DNA of 64,000 nt from Paenibacillus sp. OK003. Its GTDB lineage: Bacteria > Bacillota > Bacilli > Paenibacillales > Paenibacillaceae. The notes under the pieces are model-generated. The model searched no databases. It was not told the DNA's origin and saw only the letters and a program-made list of their open reading frames with translations. The stretch covers positions 62,001-126,000 of the forward strand of contig NZ_FOBD01000001.1 of NCBI RefSeq assembly GCF_900109515.1, read 5' to 3'. The position numbers were made by a program, and so were the translations under genes. Shown in pieces: positions 32,810-43,521 of this stretch; position 1 is the stretch's first letter, and every line of letters starts with the position of its first letter.

Positions 32810-33265
32810 ATGCAGAATGAAAGTTTGAAGCTGGATAACCAATTATGCTTTGCCATATACGCTTGTTCACGTGAAATTACGAAGATGTACCAGCCCTACC
32901 TTGAGGTGCTTGGTGTAACCTATTCTCAATACTTGGTCTTGATGGTATTGTGGGAACGTGAAGAATGTACGGTTAAGGAAATCGGAGAGGCGCTTTACCT
33001 CGATTCAGGAACATTGACACCTCTTCTGAAACGTTTGCAGTCAGCAGGACTTATTCATCGCGAACGTTCAGCTCAGGATGAACGAAAAGTATTGATTACA
33101 CTTACAGACGCCGGGCGGGAACTTCGCCATAAAGCCTTGTCTATACCTGAAGCGATCCAGGAAGATGCATGTCTGAACAGTTCAGAATTTGAATCTTTAC
33201 TGGGACAGTTCAAGGGGCTTCTGGAGAAAGTCCATCAGACCAACACTAAAGAAGCCAGAAAATAA
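32810..33265 (+). CDS. OhrR-type MarR-family peroxide-sensing regulator
   Basis: Winged-helix repressor of 151 residues closely resembling OhrR: KLDNQLCFAIYACSREITK with the redox cysteine at position 13, then TYSQYLVLMVLWE, the recognition-helix motif YLDSGTLTPLLKRL and the wing DERKVLI. OhrR senses organic hydroperoxides through that cysteine and represses ohrA. No ohrA-like gene lies next to it here. The start is an ATG after GGTAGGTGAG. The gene ends with its own terminator. The OhrR assignment rests on the conserved Cys and the strong helix match. Confidence 0.88.
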   Translation: MQNESLKLDNQLCFAIYACSREITKMYQPYLEVLGVTYSQYLVLMVLWEREECTVKEIGEALYLDSGTLTPLLKRLQSAGLIHRERSAQDERKVLITLTDAGRELRHKALSIPEAIQEDACLNSSEFESLLGQFKGLLEKVHQTNTKEARK

Positions 33266-33286
33266 ACTGCATCGTTGTATTACTAT

Positions 33287-33319
33287 GAAAAACCTTGGCT
33301 TATTAGCTAAGGTTTTTTC
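33287..33319 (+). terminator. rho-independent terminator after the OhrR-type gene
   Basis: AAAAACCTT...GCT pairs with AGC...AAGGTTTTTT around TATT, with small bulges. Confidence 0.85.
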
Positions 33320-33513
33320 CATTAATATCCAAGCATTCACAATATGGGATCATACCCATATCAAAATACTGTCTATTAACCATTACTTTTTTAAGGAAAG
33401 CGTTTTAAAAACATGTTACAATGAATTGGGTTTAAGTGAAAATAGTCAACATTTGTCTTTTGTTAGTCTACCAACCCGCCTTGTTGCAGTCATGTTGATA
33501 GGAGGATTTGAGA

Positions 33514-34674
33514 ATGAATATCCATGAATATCAAGGAAAAGAAGTACTGAAACAGTATGGAGTCACCGTTCCAAACGGAAAGGTTGCTTATACAGTCGAT
33601 GAAGCGGTTGCGGCCGCAGAGGCACTGGGCAGTCCGGTGACTGTAGTCAAAGCGCAAATTCATGCAGGTGGCCGGGGGAAAGCCGGCGGCGTGAAAGTAG
33701 CGAAAAGTATCGACGAAGTTCGTGCTTACGCATCCGAAATTTTGGGAAAAGTATTGGTAACACACCAGACTGGACCTGAAGGTAAAGAAGTGAAGCGTCT
33801 TCTGATTGAAGAAGGATGCGATATCCGCAAAGAGTATTATGTGGGTGTTGTTGTGGACCGTGCCACAGGCCGCGTCGTAATGATGGCTTCCGAAGAAGGC
33901 GGTACAGAGATCGAAGAAGTAGCTGAAGCTACACCTGAGAAAATTTTCAAAGAAATTATTGACCCTGCAATTGGATTGCAAGTGTTCCAGGCACGTAAAC
34001 TGGCCTACAGCATTCGTATTCCTAATGAATTGGTGAACAAAGCAGTTAAGTTTATGCTTGCGTTGTACAAAGCATTTGTCGAAAAAGATTGCTCCATCGC
34101 TGAGATTAATCCACTCGTTGTTACCGGAGATGGAAACGTTATCGCGCTGGATGCAAAATTGAATTTTGATTCCAACGCCTTGTTCCGTCACAAAGACATT
34201 CTGGAACTGCGTGATCTGGATGAAGAAGACGAAAAAGAAATCGAAGCTTCCAAATACGACCTGAGCTACATAGCACTTGATGGCAACATCGGCTGTATGG
34301 TCAATGGTGCGGGACTTGCGATGGCGACGATGGATATCATCAAATACTATGGCGGCGACCCGGCCAACTTCCTCGATGTTGGGGGCGGTGCTACAACAGA
34401 GAAAGTGACCGAAGCTTTCAAGATCATTTTGTCTGACGCCAAAGTGGCGGGTATCTTCGTTAACATTTTTGGCGGCATTATGCGTTGTGATGTTATTGCC
34501 AATGGTGTTGTTGAAGCAGCGAAGCAGCTGGGTCTGACTAAACCGCTGGTTGTTCGTCTTGAAGGAACTAACGTGGAGCTTGGCAAACGTATTTTGGGTG
34601 AATCCGGCCTGAATATCGTTCCTGCTGATTCCATGGCTGATGGTGCACAGAAAATTGTTGCCCTCGTAAAATAA
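33514..34674 (+). CDS. sucC: succinyl-CoA synthetase beta subunit
   Basis: ADP-forming succinate-CoA ligase beta subunit of the TCA cycle, 386 residues. It starts [17 protein letters not shown]. It has the ATP-grasp domain ([18 protein letters not shown]), the [13 protein letters not shown] stretch and the C-terminal [19 protein letters not shown] ligase motif. GGAGG at 33501-33505 fixes the ATG at 33514 over a TTG two codons earlier. It partners with sucD, 79 bases downstream. Confidence 0.97.
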   Translation: MNIHEYQGKEVLKQYGVTVPNGKVAYTVDEAVAAAEALGSPVTVVKAQIHAGGRGKAGGVKVAKSIDEVRAYASEILGKVLVTHQTGPEGKEVKRLLIEEGCDIRKEYYVGVVVDRATGRVVMMASEEGGTEIEEVAEATPEKIFKEIIDPAIGLQVFQARKLAYSIRIPNELVNKAVKFMLALYKAFVEKDCSIAEINPLVVTGDGNVIALDAKLNFDSNALFRHKDILELRDLDEEDEKEIEASKYDLSYIALDGNIGCMVNGAGLAMATMDIIKYYGGDPANFLDVGGGATTEKVTEAFKIILSDAKVAGIFVNIFGGIMRCDVIANGVVEAAKQLGLTKPLVVRLEGTNVELGKRILGESGLNIVPADSMADGAQKIVALVK

Positions 34675-34753
34675 GTTCATTCCTGGGCAAATTGCTGCCT
34701 TAGTTCCGGAGCTGTCCGGGACTTGAAAAATAACCGTAAGGATGTGAAGCAAC

Positions 34754-35683
34754 GTGAGTATTTTGATCGATAAAAATACAAAAGTCATTACTCAAGGCAT
34801 TACGGGTTCAACGGGAATGTTCCACACGAAGGGCGCATTGGACTACGGAACCCAGATGGTAGGTGGCGTTACACCGGGTAAAGGCGGAACCAATGTTGAT
34901 ATTACGCTGGAAGATGGCAAAGTAGTCAGTCTGCCGGTGTTTAATACAGTACAGGAAGCGAAGGAAGCTACTGGCGCAACAGCGAGCGTCATCTACGTTC
35001 CTCCGGCATTTGCAGCGGATTCCATCATGGAAGCTGTTGACGCAGAGCTGGATCTCGTGATCTGCATTACCGAAGGTATCCCGGTACTAGATATGGTCAA
35101 GGTTGACCGTTTCATGGAAGGCAAAGATACCGTTCTGATCGGACCAAACTGTCCGGGCGTTATTACCCCAGGTGAATGCAAAATCGGCATCATGCCGGGT
35201 TATATTCATATGCCTGGTCACGTTGGCGTGGTTTCCCGTAGTGGAACACTCACGTATGAAGCTGTTCATCAATTGTCTGCACGTGGAATTGGACAATCTT
35301 CTGCGGTGGGAATCGGTGGTGACCCGGTTAAAGGCTCCGAGTTCATTGATATCCTGAAACGGTTCAATGAAGATCCACAGACACATGCTGTTATCATGAT
35401 TGGTGAAATCGGTGGTACGGCTGAAGAAGATGCTGCAGAGTGGGTACGCGATAACATGACCAAACCGGTAGTTGGCTTTATCGGTGGGGTTACGGCGCCT
35501 CCAGGCAAACGTATGGGTCATGCGGGTGCTATTATCTCTGGTGGTAAAGGTACAGCCAAAGAAAAAATTGCGAAACTGGAATCTTGCGGAATCAAAGTTG
35601 CTCCGACGCCAGCTGAAATGGGCTCGACTCTTGTGAGCGTACTTGAAGAACGCGGAATTCTGAATTTGTGCACGACACATTAA
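34754..35683 (+). CDS. sucD: succinyl-CoA synthetase alpha subunit
   Basis: Alpha subunit, 309 residues, with the CoA-binding N-terminal Rossmann domain ([20 protein letters not shown]), the [19 protein letters not shown] motif and the phosphohistidine in [14 protein letters not shown] (His near residue 256). The GTG start follows AAGGATGTGAAG. It forms a complex with SucC and makes one ATP per succinyl-CoA. Confidence 0.97.
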   Translation: MSILIDKNTKVITQGITGSTGMFHTKGALDYGTQMVGGVTPGKGGTNVDITLEDGKVVSLPVFNTVQEAKEATGATASVIYVPPAFAADSIMEAVDAELDLVICITEGIPVLDMVKVDRFMEGKDTVLIGPNCPGVITPGECKIGIMPGYIHMPGHVGVVSRSGTLTYEAVHQLSARGIGQSSAVGIGGDPVKGSEFIDILKRFNEDPQTHAVIMIGEIGGTAEEDAAEWVRDNMTKPVVGFIGGVTAPPGKRMGHAGAIISGGKGTAKEKIAKLESCGIKVAPTPAEMGSTLVSVLEERGILNLCTTH

Positions 35684-35763
35684 TTCTTTTCCGTTATAAT
35701 AGAAGAAACGGTGCAGGAAATTTATTTTTCTGGTGAGCCGACTATTGATAATGCGGAAAAGGT

Positions 35764-35806
35764 AAGCAACCTTTTGTCCTGAACAGGGCGAAGGGTTGCT
35801 TTTTTG
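35764..35806 (+). terminator. rho-independent terminator after sucD
   Basis: AAGCAACCTT (35764-35773) pairs with AAGGGTTGCTT (35791-35801), followed by T, with an inner CCTG/CAGG helix. It separates sucCD from dprA. Confidence 0.87.
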
Positions 35807-35930
35807 CGTTTTTTTACGGGGTGTAAAAGGGCGCTGTTGTCTGCCTGTAAGAGTAAACGCTTGCAATCCGTTGTCACTTATCACACAATATGAGGGAAGA
35901 TTTTCTTCCCGTTATGGGAGGTTTCTGATT

Positions 35931-37061
35931 ATGGAAGAGAGATGGATTTTGATTGGACTGCATGAAACGGATGGTATTGGTAAGAAAACAATCTCGAAAC
36001 TGCTATCAGGACAACATCAACTGACGGATCTTCTGAAATATAAAGAAGGAGATTGGATCGCCGCAGGTTTACGCAAGGATCAGTCTACGCGTTTAACTAA
36101 GCAATTCAATGCCGACTGGATTGAGCAGAGACAAGAGAGTGTTTATAAACAGGGAATTGAGGTCGTTACCTATCTGGATCAGGATTACCCCATATTAATG
36201 AAGGAAACCGTTCAGCCACCCTGGGTAATGTACGGTCGCGGAGACCTGAATCTGCTGCATTCTCAATCCATTGCAATGGTAGGAACCCGTATGCCCACTG
36301 TATATGGACGTAAAATTGGTGAGAAGCTGGCGGAGCAATTATGCAAGGCTGGACTGACCATTGTAAGCGGGCTTGCCAGAGGAATAGATAGTGTATGTCA
36401 CGATGCGGCTTTGCGTGCAAATGGCAAAACTATTGCGGTATTTGGAACAGGAATTGACAACATCTATCCTCCCGAAAATACAAGTCTTGCCGAACGAATT
36501 GCCGAAACGGGGCTGCTTTTGTCAGAATATCCCCCAGGTACACGTGCCCGTCAGGGATTATTCCCGGAACGTAATCGGATCATTGCAGGGTTAACCCTCG
36601 GTACGCTAGTCGTTGAGGCTGATATCCGAAGTGGATCACTCATTACAGCAGATGCTGCACTCGAAGCGGGAAGAGACGTGTTTGCAGTCCCAGGTCCCAT
36701 TACATCTCCCAAAAGCCGAGGCTCGCACAATCTGATTCGTCAGGGGGCAAAATTGGTGACCTGTGCCACAGATTTATTGGAAGAGTTTCAATTGGACTTG
36801 CCAAATGCGGAGCAACTTCCTTACAATAGAGGACGTTCGGCGGAAAGCAGTGAAACTTCCAATCAAGGAATATTCCCTGTCGTAAAACTTTCTTCAGATG
36901 AACAACGTGTTATTTATCTGCTAGAGCAGGAAGAGCAATCACTGGATCAACTTGTGGAACAGCTCAACTGGGATTTTGGACATTTGCATTCAGTTCTGTT
37001 ATCTTTAATCATAAAAAAGCAGATTAGCCAATTACCTGGAACCAAATACGCGAGGGTATGA
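35931..37061 (+). CDS. dprA: DNA-processing protein DprA (Smf)
   Basis: Binds incoming single-stranded DNA and loads RecA during transformation; it is also widely kept in non-competent bacteria. The 376-residue product has an N-terminal SAM-like helical region, the extended Rossmann domain (MVGTRMPTVYGRKIG, IVSGLARGIDSVCHDAAL, FPERNRIIAGL) and a C-terminal winged helix. TGGGAGG before the ATG at 35931 supports this start; the frame is open earlier through the sucD terminator, which cannot be coding. topA follows, as in Bacillus. Confidence 0.94.
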   Translation: MEERWILIGLHETDGIGKKTISKLLSGQHQLTDLLKYKEGDWIAAGLRKDQSTRLTKQFNADWIEQRQESVYKQGIEVVTYLDQDYPILMKETVQPPWVMYGRGDLNLLHSQSIAMVGTRMPTVYGRKIGEKLAEQLCKAGLTIVSGLARGIDSVCHDAALRANGKTIAVFGTGIDNIYPPENTSLAERIAETGLLLSEYPPGTRARQGLFPERNRIIAGLTLGTLVVEADIRSGSLITADAALEAGRDVFAVPGPITSPKSRGSHNLIRQGAKLVTCATDLLEEFQLDLPNAEQLPYNRGRSAESSETSNQGIFPVVKLSSDEQRVIYLLEQEEQSLDQLVEQLNWDFGHLHSVLLSLIIKKQISQLPGTKYARV

Positions 37062-37065
37062 CGAT

Positions 37066-37085
37066 GCTGCGATAAGGCAGCATGT
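37066..37085 (+). other. ATGCTGC/GCAGCAT hairpin after dprA
   Basis: A perfect 7-bp stem with a 6-nt loop lies directly after the dprA stop and has no T run. It may be a 3' end stabiliser or a weak pause site before topA. Confidence 0.4.
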
Positions 37086-37180
37086 GAAAATAGATTATTA
37101 GCGGAAGTTAGTCCTGCTGCTAATGAAGTATGAATCATCAAAACAAGCAGCAGTTTTATGACTGAGAGGAGGATGAACCT

Positions 37181-39271
37181 ATGGCGGATGCACTCGTAAT
37201 CGTAGAGTCGCCCTCAAAGGCGAAGACGATCGGCAAATATTTAGGCAGCAAGTTCATCGTAAAAGCTTCGATGGGACATGTACGCGATTTGCCAAAGAGT
37301 CAGATCGGCGTTGAGGTAGAGAACGATTTTAATCCGAAATATATTACGATCCGCGGCAAAGGTTCAATTTTGAAAGAACTGAAGGATGCACGAAAGAAAG
37401 TGAAAAAAGTGTATCTCGCAGCTGACCCGGATCGCGAAGGTGAGGCTATTGCTTGGCATTTGGCCCATGCACTTGAACTGGACGAAACTGCGGATTGCCG
37501 AGTCGTATTTAATGAAATTACAAAACAGGCTGTCAAAGATGCGTTCAAAACGCCGCGCAAGATTAATATGGATCTGGTTAACGCACAGCAGGCCAGACGT
37601 ATTCTGGATCGGCTTGTAGGATATAAAATTAGTCCGTTATTATGGAAGAAAGTCAAAAAAGGATTGTCCGCTGGCCGCGTACAGTCCGTGGCCGTCAAAA
37701 TCATTTTGGATCGTGAAAATGAAATTAATGATTTTGAACCGGAAGAGTACTGGAGCATTACTGCCAAACTGACAGCGGACGGAAATCCGTTTGAAGCCAA
37801 GTTCCATCAGTTGAACGGTACCAAAACCGAACTTGGTAGTGAGGCAGAAGTACAGGCCATTTTAAAACAGATCGAGGGCGCTTCTTTTACAGTCAAAGAA
37901 GTTAAAGAGAAGGAACGCAGCCGTAACCCTTCTGCTCCGTTTACAACGAGTTCCTTGCAGCAGGAAGCGGCACGTAAATTGAATTTCAGAGCCTCCAAAA
38001 CGATGTCTGTCGCCCAACAGCTGTATGAAGGCGTAGACCTCGGAAAAGAAGGCACAGTCGGTCTCATTACGTATATGCGTACCGACTCTACCCGAATTGC
38101 AGCATCGGCTCAGGAAGAAGCCAAGGAATACATTATTGGCAAGTACGGTGAGCCGTTTGCACCAGAGACGCCTAGAAACTATTCCAAAAAAGCAGCTAAT
38201 GCTCAAGACGCGCATGAAGCGATTCGTCCAACGTCAATTTTGCGTGATCCGGATTCCATTAAATCGTTTATGAGTCGTGATCAATTCCGGTTGTACAAAC
38301 TGGTTTGGGAACGTTTTATAGCAAGCCAGATGTCATCTGCCGTTCTGGATACACTCTCCGTGGACATTGCTGCAGGAGATACAATTTTCCGGGCAGCGGG
38401 TTCAAAGGTTCGTTTCCAAGGATTCATGAAGGTATATGTAGAAGGTAATGATGACGGTACAACAGAAGAAGATCGTCTGCTGCCTCCGCTGAAAAATGGA
38501 GATGTGCTGGAGAATCGGGAAATCGAGCCGAAACAGCACTTTACACAGCCGCCGCCACGTTATACGGAAGCAAGGTTAGTTAAAACGCTTGAGGAACTGG
38601 GCATAGGGCGTCCGAGTACATATGCGCCAACACTGGAGACCATTCAGAAGCGCGGATATGTTGCCATTGAAGAGAAGAAATTCATGCCAACGGAATTGGG
38701 CGAACTGGTCATCGAACAGATGGAGGAGTTTTTCCCAGAAATCCTGAATGTGGAGTTCACGGCCAACATGGAAGGTGATCTTGACCATGTGGAGGAAGGG
38801 TCCGAGGATTGGGTCAAAGTACTCGCAGAATTCTACGAATCTTTTGAAAAACGGCTGGAGTTTGCAGAAGAAGAAATGAAAGAAATCGAGATTGAAGATG
38901 AAGTATCGGATGAAATATGTGAGAAGTGCGGCAAACCGCTCGTTTATAAGCTGGGCCGTTTCGGCAAGTTTCTCGCATGTTCCGGATTTCCTGATTGCCG
39001 GAATACCAAACCGATCATCAAGGATATTGGTGTAACCTGTCCGAAGTGTAAGGAAGGGCATGTTGTTGAGCGCCGCAGTAAAAAGGGACGGATTTTCTAT
39101 GGTTGCGACAAGTATCCTGAATGTGATTTTGTATCATGGGATAGACCGTCAGCGAAACCATGTCCAAGTTGTGGATCACTAATGATTGAGAAACGGAACA
39201 AACAGGGAACACGATTACAGTGTACTTCATGTGATCATCAAGAACCGGTAGAGGAACCGGAAGAAGATTGA
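37181..39271 (+). CDS. topA: DNA topoisomerase I
   Basis: Type IA topoisomerase that relaxes negative supercoils. The 696-residue product has an N-terminal TOPRIM domain ([19 protein letters not shown], then [12 protein letters not shown]), the active-site tyrosine in [10 protein letters not shown] (Tyr near 298) and the gate domains. Its C-terminus carries three four-cysteine zinc modules (about 580-690: [28 protein letters not shown]). The ATG follows GAGAGGAGG. The length is normal for Firmicutes. Confidence 0.97.
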   Translation: MADALVIVESPSKAKTIGKYLGSKFIVKASMGHVRDLPKSQIGVEVENDFNPKYITIRGKGSILKELKDARKKVKKVYLAADPDREGEAIAWHLAHALELDETADCRVVFNEITKQAVKDAFKTPRKINMDLVNAQQARRILDRLVGYKISPLLWKKVKKGLSAGRVQSVAVKIILDRENEINDFEPEEYWSITAKLTADGNPFEAKFHQLNGTKTELGSEAEVQAILKQIEGASFTVKEVKEKERSRNPSAPFTTSSLQQEAARKLNFRASKTMSVAQQLYEGVDLGKEGTVGLITYMRTDSTRIAASAQEEAKEYIIGKYGEPFAPETPRNYSKKAANAQDAHEAIRPTSILRDPDSIKSFMSRDQFRLYKLVWERFIASQMSSAVLDTLSVDIAAGDTIFRAAGSKVRFQGFMKVYVEGNDDGTTEEDRLLPPLKNGDVLENREIEPKQHFTQPPPRYTEARLVKTLEELGIGRPSTYAPTLETIQKRGYVAIEEKKFMPTELGELVIEQMEEFFPEILNVEFTANMEGDLDHVEEGSEDWVKVLAEFYESFEKRLEFAEEEMKEIEIEDEVSDEICEKCGKPLVYKLGRFGKFLACSGFPDCRNTKPIIKDIGVTCPKCKEGHVVERRSKKGRIFYGCDKYPECDFVSWDRPSAKPCPSCGSLMIEKRNKQGTRLQCTSCDHQEPVEEPEED

Positions 39272-39294
39272 GCGGAATAGCATAATGGGGGTAA

Positions 39295-40638
39295 ATGATT
39301 TTGACGAATGAACAACAAGTAACCGTTATTGGTGCCGGGCTGGCAGGAACAGAAGCAGCCTGGCAGATCGCAAGTCGCGGTGTGCGCGTAAAACTATACG
39401 AGATGAGACCGGTTGTGAAAACGCCGGCTCACCATACAGATAAATTTGCAGAACTGGTGTGCAGCAACTCGCTTCGTGCCAATGGATTGACTAACGCAGT
39501 CGGTGTATTGAAGGAAGAAATGAGAATGCTTAATTCTCTGGTCTTGGGTGCAGCAGACCGCCATGCTGTTCCAGCAGGTGGAGCACTTGCTGTGGACCGG
39601 GACGGATTCTCAGGCGAGATCACATCTACGCTTCATCAGCATCCACTCATCGAAGTAGTTAATGAAGAGCTGACTTCTTTGCCGGAAGACGGAATCGTTG
39701 TTGTTGCAACGGGGCCTTTGACTTCACCAGCATTGTCAGAGCAAATCAAGGCTCTTATGGGTGAAGAATACTTCTACTTCTATGATGCGGCTGCGCCAAT
39801 TATCGAAAAAGATTCCATTGATATGAATAAAGTTTATCTGGCTTCACGTTATGATAAAGGCGAAGCAGCGTACTTGAACTGTCCGATGACAGAAGAGGAA
39901 TTCGATGTATTCTATGAAGCGTTAATCACAGCGGAAGTTGCTCAACTTAAAGAGTTTGAGAAAGAAATTTACTTCGAAGGCTGTATGCCAATTGAAGTCA
40001 TGATGAAACGTGGTAAACAAACAGCTTTGTTTGGTCCGATGAAACCTGTAGGACTCGTCAATCCACATACTGGAGAACTGCCTCATGCTGTTGTTCAGCT
40101 TAGACAGGACAATGCAGCAGGAACGCTGTACAATCTGGTCGGATTCCAGACGCATCTGAAGTGGGGAGAACAAAAGCGTGTCTTTTCTTTGATCCCTGGA
40201 CTTGAAAATGCGGAATTCGTCCGTTATGGCGTTATGCACCGTAATACATTTATCAATTCTCCCAAACTGCTTCGTCCAACGTATCAGTTCAAAGAGCGTC
40301 CAAACCTGTTCTTTGCAGGTCAAATGACGGGAGTAGAAGGTTATGTAGAATCTGCAGCATCCGGTTTGATCGCGGGTATGAATGCAGCTAAAGCAGCGCT
40401 TGGACAGGAACTGGTGGTATTGCCGGTGGAGACAACGCTGGGCAGTATGGCACAGTATATTACAACTGCTGATTTCAAACATTTCCAGCCAATGAACGCA
40501 AACTTCGGATTGTTGCCGAAGCTGGAAACTAAAATACGCAACAAAAAGGAAAAGAATGAAGCACTTGCACAGCGAGCACTGGATGGCATTGCCCGTTTTG
40601 CAGCAGCAGAAGGTCTAATCGTTCCGGAACGCGTGTAA
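39295..40638 (+). CDS. trmFO: folate-dependent tRNA U54 methyltransferase TrmFO
   Basis: FAD- and methylenetetrahydrofolate-dependent enzyme forming ribothymidine at U54 in the T-loop of tRNA (formerly Gid). The 447-residue product has the [11 protein letters not shown] dinucleotide site near residues 13-23, [21 protein letters not shown], and the C-terminal [18 protein letters not shown] motif. The ATG at 39295 is close to GGGGG; a TTG at 39301 has better spacing and may be the true start. In B. subtilis xerC (codV) lies between this gene and hslV; it is absent here. Confidence 0.95.
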   Translation: MILTNEQQVTVIGAGLAGTEAAWQIASRGVRVKLYEMRPVVKTPAHHTDKFAELVCSNSLRANGLTNAVGVLKEEMRMLNSLVLGAADRHAVPAGGALAVDRDGFSGEITSTLHQHPLIEVVNEELTSLPEDGIVVVATGPLTSPALSEQIKALMGEEYFYFYDAAAPIIEKDSIDMNKVYLASRYDKGEAAYLNCPMTEEEFDVFYEALITAEVAQLKEFEKEIYFEGCMPIEVMMKRGKQTALFGPMKPVGLVNPHTGELPHAVVQLRQDNAAGTLYNLVGFQTHLKWGEQKRVFSLIPGLENAEFVRYGVMHRNTFINSPKLLRPTYQFKERPNLFFAGQMTGVEGYVESAASGLIAGMNAAKAALGQELVVLPVETTLGSMAQYITTADFKHFQPMNANFGLLPKLETKIRNKKEKNEALAQRALDGIARFAAAEGLIVPERV

Positions 40639-40664
40639 ATTAATCGTGGGAGGAGGCTGATATC

Positions 40665-41207
40665 ATGGATATGTCATTTCATGCTACAACGATCTGTGCA
40701 GTACGTCATAATGGCAAAGCAGCCATTGCTGGTGATGGTCAGGTGACCATGGGGCAAAGTGTTGTGATGAAAAATACAGCCAAGAAGGTAAGACGTTTAT
40801 ATCGTGGGCAGGTTGTGGCCGGTTTTGCGGGTTCCGTAGCGGATGCCATTACCTTGTTTGAGAAATTCGAAGGCAAGCTGGAGGAGCACCATGGTAATCT
40901 GCAGCGGGCAGCGGTAGAGCTTGCCAAGGATTGGCGCCAGGATCGGATTTTGCGCAAACTGGAGGCACTCCTTATTGTTATGGATAAAACGGGTATGCTG
41001 CTGATTTCTGGTGGGGGCGAAATAATCGAGCCGGATGATGACGTTATCGCTATTGGCTCCGGAGGAAACTTCGCCTTATCTGCTGCGCGTGCATTAAAAC
41101 GTCATGCGGTGGATCTGGAAGCGAAAGACATTGCTCGTGAATCACTCCAGATTGCTTCAGAGTTATGCGTATATACCAACAATAATATTATTGTTGAAGA
41201 GTTGTAA
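40665..41207 (+). CDS. hslV: HslV/ClpQ (CodW) protease subunit
   Basis: Proteolytic subunit of the HslUV two-component ATP-dependent protease, 180 residues. It keeps [26 protein letters not shown] and [18 protein letters not shown]. subtilis CodW uses an N-terminal serine after Met removal. Here the ribosome site GGAGGAGG favours ATG 40665 (MDMSFHATT), whereas ATG 40671 would give Met-Ser at the N-terminus like CodW. The start therefore decides which residue is the nucleophile. It is followed by hslU after 141 bases that include a hairpin. Confidence 0.94.
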   Translation: MDMSFHATTICAVRHNGKAAIAGDGQVTMGQSVVMKNTAKKVRRLYRGQVVAGFAGSVADAITLFEKFEGKLEEHHGNLQRAAVELAKDWRQDRILRKLEALLIVMDKTGMLLISGGGEIIEPDDDVIAIGSGGNFALSAARALKRHAVDLEAKDIARESLQIASELCVYTNNNIIVEEL

Positions 41208-41213
41208 GGTAGG

Positions 41214-41278
41214 AAAGCAATCTCCCGTGATGGGGCATGATGATTAAATCGGCTCCAGTTACTTCGTGGAGATTCTTT
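41214..41278 (+). other. hairpin between hslV and hslU
   Basis: AAAGCAATCTCC (41214-41225) pairs with GGAGATTCTTT (41268-41278) with one bulge. It lies in the 141-bp gap and could moderate read-through or message stability. There is no clean T run. Confidence 0.4.
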
Positions 41279-41348
41279 GTCCTTGTAGGTAAATGTATAA
41301 CGTTCTATCTCATAAACAAGGTTCGCATACTGGTAGGAGGGAAGCTAT

Positions 41349-42749
41349 ATGGATACTCAAGCGTTAACGCCAAGACAAATCGTTGCAGAGCTTGATAAGT
41401 ACATTGTAGGTCAAAAACAGGCTAAAAAATCGGTAGCGGTCGCCCTTCGCAATCGTTATCGCCGTAGCCTTTTGCCCGAAAATACCCAAGATGATATTGT
41501 CCCTAAAAATATTCTGATGATTGGACCTACTGGTGTTGGTAAAACAGAAATTGCACGCCGACTCGCTAAGTTGGTAGGAGCTCCATTCGTAAAGGTAGAG
41601 GCTACGAAGTTCACAGAAGTGGGTTACGTCGGCCGTGACGTGGAATCTATGATTCGTGATCTGATTGAAACATCGCTGCGGATGGTCAAGCTGGAACGTA
41701 CAGAAAAGGTCAAGGACAAAGCGGAAGAGGCTGCCAATGAGCGGATTGTACATATTTTGGCCCCTTCACAATCCAAATCCAAAAATCAGCGGAATCCATT
41801 CGAAATGATTTTTGGCAATAATGGAAACAACACACCAGAAGCCGATGAGCAAGAACCGGATACGGGAGTAGCTGAACGGCGACGCAAAATTAAATTCGAT
41901 TTGTTATCTGGCAAGCTGGAAGATGACGTGATCGAGATTGATGTGGAAGATACCACGCCTAATATGATGGACATGTTCGCGGGTCAAGGAAATGATCAGA
42001 TGGGGATGAACATGCAGGAGATGTTTGGCAGTTTATTGCCTCGTCGTACCAAAAAACGTAAACTGGCGATTAAGGAAGCTCGCAAAGTATTGATTCAGGA
42101 AGAAGCGGGCAAGTTGATTGATATGGATGATGTTACTCAGGAGTCCATTCGCCGGGCGGAACAGACAGGTATCATATTCATTGACGAAATTGATAAAGTG
42201 GCCAGCCAAGGACGCGGTAGCGGCCCCGATGTATCCCGTGAAGGTGTTCAGCGTGATATTTTGCCTATCGTGGAAGGATCTACGGTAATGACGAAGTATG
42301 GCCCTGTCAAAACGGATTACATCCTGTTTATGGCAGCTGGTGCATTTCACGTAGCCAAACCCTCAGATCTCATTCCAGAGCTCCAGGGGCGTTTCCCGAT
42401 CCGTGTAGAACTGAACAGCCTGACGCTTGATGAATTTGTATCGATCCTTACAGAACCTAAAAATGCGTTAACCAAGCAGTATGTGGATTTGCTGCGTACG
42501 GAGAATATTGAGATTGAATTCTCGGATGATGCCATTCGTGAGATTGCCAAGCTGGCTGAGACCGTGAATCAGAATACCGAAAATATCGGTGCACGGCGTC
42601 TGCATACTATTCTGGAGAAACTTCTTGAGGATCTGTCTTTTGAAGCGCCAGAACTTACGCTGGAGCGTATGGTAATTACTCCGGAATATGTACGTGAGAA
42701 ATTGAATGACATTGCACTTGATCGTGATTTAAGTCAATATATCTTGTAA
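41349..42749 (+). CDS. hslU: HslU/ClpY ATPase subunit
   Basis: AAA+ unfoldase that feeds substrates to HslV. The 466-residue product shows [17 protein letters not shown], Walker [10 protein letters not shown] at residues 59-67, the intermediate I domain, Walker [11 protein letters not shown] near 274, the [12 protein letters not shown] sensor region and the C-terminal SQYIL tail that docks into HslV. The ATG has AGGAGGGA upstream. In B. subtilis codY follows; here a long non-coding gap follows instead. Confidence 0.96.
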   Translation: MDTQALTPRQIVAELDKYIVGQKQAKKSVAVALRNRYRRSLLPENTQDDIVPKNILMIGPTGVGKTEIARRLAKLVGAPFVKVEATKFTEVGYVGRDVESMIRDLIETSLRMVKLERTEKVKDKAEEAANERIVHILAPSQSKSKNQRNPFEMIFGNNGNNTPEADEQEPDTGVAERRRKIKFDLLSGKLEDDVIEIDVEDTTPNMMDMFAGQGNDQMGMNMQEMFGSLLPRRTKKRKLAIKEARKVLIQEEAGKLIDMDDVTQESIRRAEQTGIIFIDEIDKVASQGRGSGPDVSREGVQRDILPIVEGSTVMTKYGPVKTDYILFMAAGAFHVAKPSDLIPELQGRFPIRVELNSLTLDEFVSILTEPKNALTKQYVDLLRTENIEIEFSDDAIREIAKLAETVNQNTENIGARRLHTILEKLLEDLSFEAPELTLERMVITPEYVREKLNDIALDRDLSQYIL

Positions 42750-42792
42750 CACAGGGTAGAGCTCTGTTCATGGTGTGATTGTAGGTTGAAAG

Positions 42793-42908
42793 ACGGTATA
42801 CAATGGATGAATAAAGATCAAACAACTACACGGAAATAGGATATTTGGTCCTGGTTCTGACTGTAGAAGACTTTATTCAATCCAGATGTATGCCGTTTAT
42901 TTTTGTTT
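42793..42908 (+). other. long imperfect hairpin with T-rich tail after hslU
   Basis: ACGGTATACA...TGGATGAATAAAG (42793-42815) pairs with CTTTATTCAATCCA...TGTATGCCGT (42871-42896), with one bulge and a wobble. Inner CTACA/TGTAG and AGGA/TCCT helices are possible, and TTTATTTTTGTTTT follows. It could be an elaborate terminator for hslVU, a small structured RNA, or a decayed palindromic repeat. Confidence 0.55.
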
Positions 42909-43432
42909 TAGCCTAATAAAATGCAGTATTATAACCGATAAAAGAGTTTGAGTTGTATACGATGAAAGATAATCTAGGACTTGTGCCGCAGAGATCATAT
43001 ATATAAGATTGTCGGCATGTTGGAAGTTAATATTTTATAACTCTAAAAATTCCAATAAAAGGTTTTATTTTTTCCAAGTCTGGATATCGGTTTAATCAAC
43101 AGCAAGAGGAAAGCTTGCACAAATACGCAAAATATGAATTTAATCGCATTGCAGATGTGACAAAAATTTATCGGTTCATCAAAATCTGCATACGAGGGAT
43201 AAATGTTAAAAAAGTGTTGGGGAAATTCAGTGAAATCAAATAATCCAGTCTGGATATTTTGTCAATTATCTATTTCATTGAAGAGCGAAGATTGTATTGG
43301 AATTAATAACAAAGCTTATTATATCGGTAAATATTTCTATCAGGAAATTTCTTGAAGCATCTCAATGTATTGCAGGTTTGTATTATTATGATGTACTCAA
43401 ATGTATAGAAGCATAGTGTAAATTTTAAGAAT
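42909..43432. other. AT-rich non-coding stretch between hslU and flgB
   Basis: No open frame of protein-like composition was found. The region is very AT-rich and ends in two successive terminator-like hairpins, so a short untranslated transcript may end here. No good promoter pair was found. Confidence 0.4.
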
Positions 43433-43474
43433 GTTTAAGAGCTCATATCGAGCACTTAAGCTTATTTTTGTTTT
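43433..43474 (+). terminator. terminator-like hairpin A upstream of flgB
   Basis: GTTTAAGAGCTC (43433-43444) pairs with GAGCACTTAAGC (43450-43461) with one mismatch and one wobble around ATAT-C, followed by TTATTTTTGTTTT. Confidence 0.65.
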
Positions 43475-43521
43475 GGGACCCGACATTTACGAAAAAATTC
43501 ATAATTTGCAGAAAATACACA

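Noticed and set aside
33490..34788. 432-codon minus-strand open frame opposite sucC
   Set aside because: It lies fully antisense to the clearly conserved sucC, is Phe/His/Asn-rich without domain motifs, and follows from sucC codon usage.
41178..41195. 18-bp perfect palindrome AACAATAATATTATTGTT
   Set aside because: It lies inside hslV and encodes the conserved Asn-Asn-Asn-Ile-Ile-Val stretch; best explained by coding constraint.
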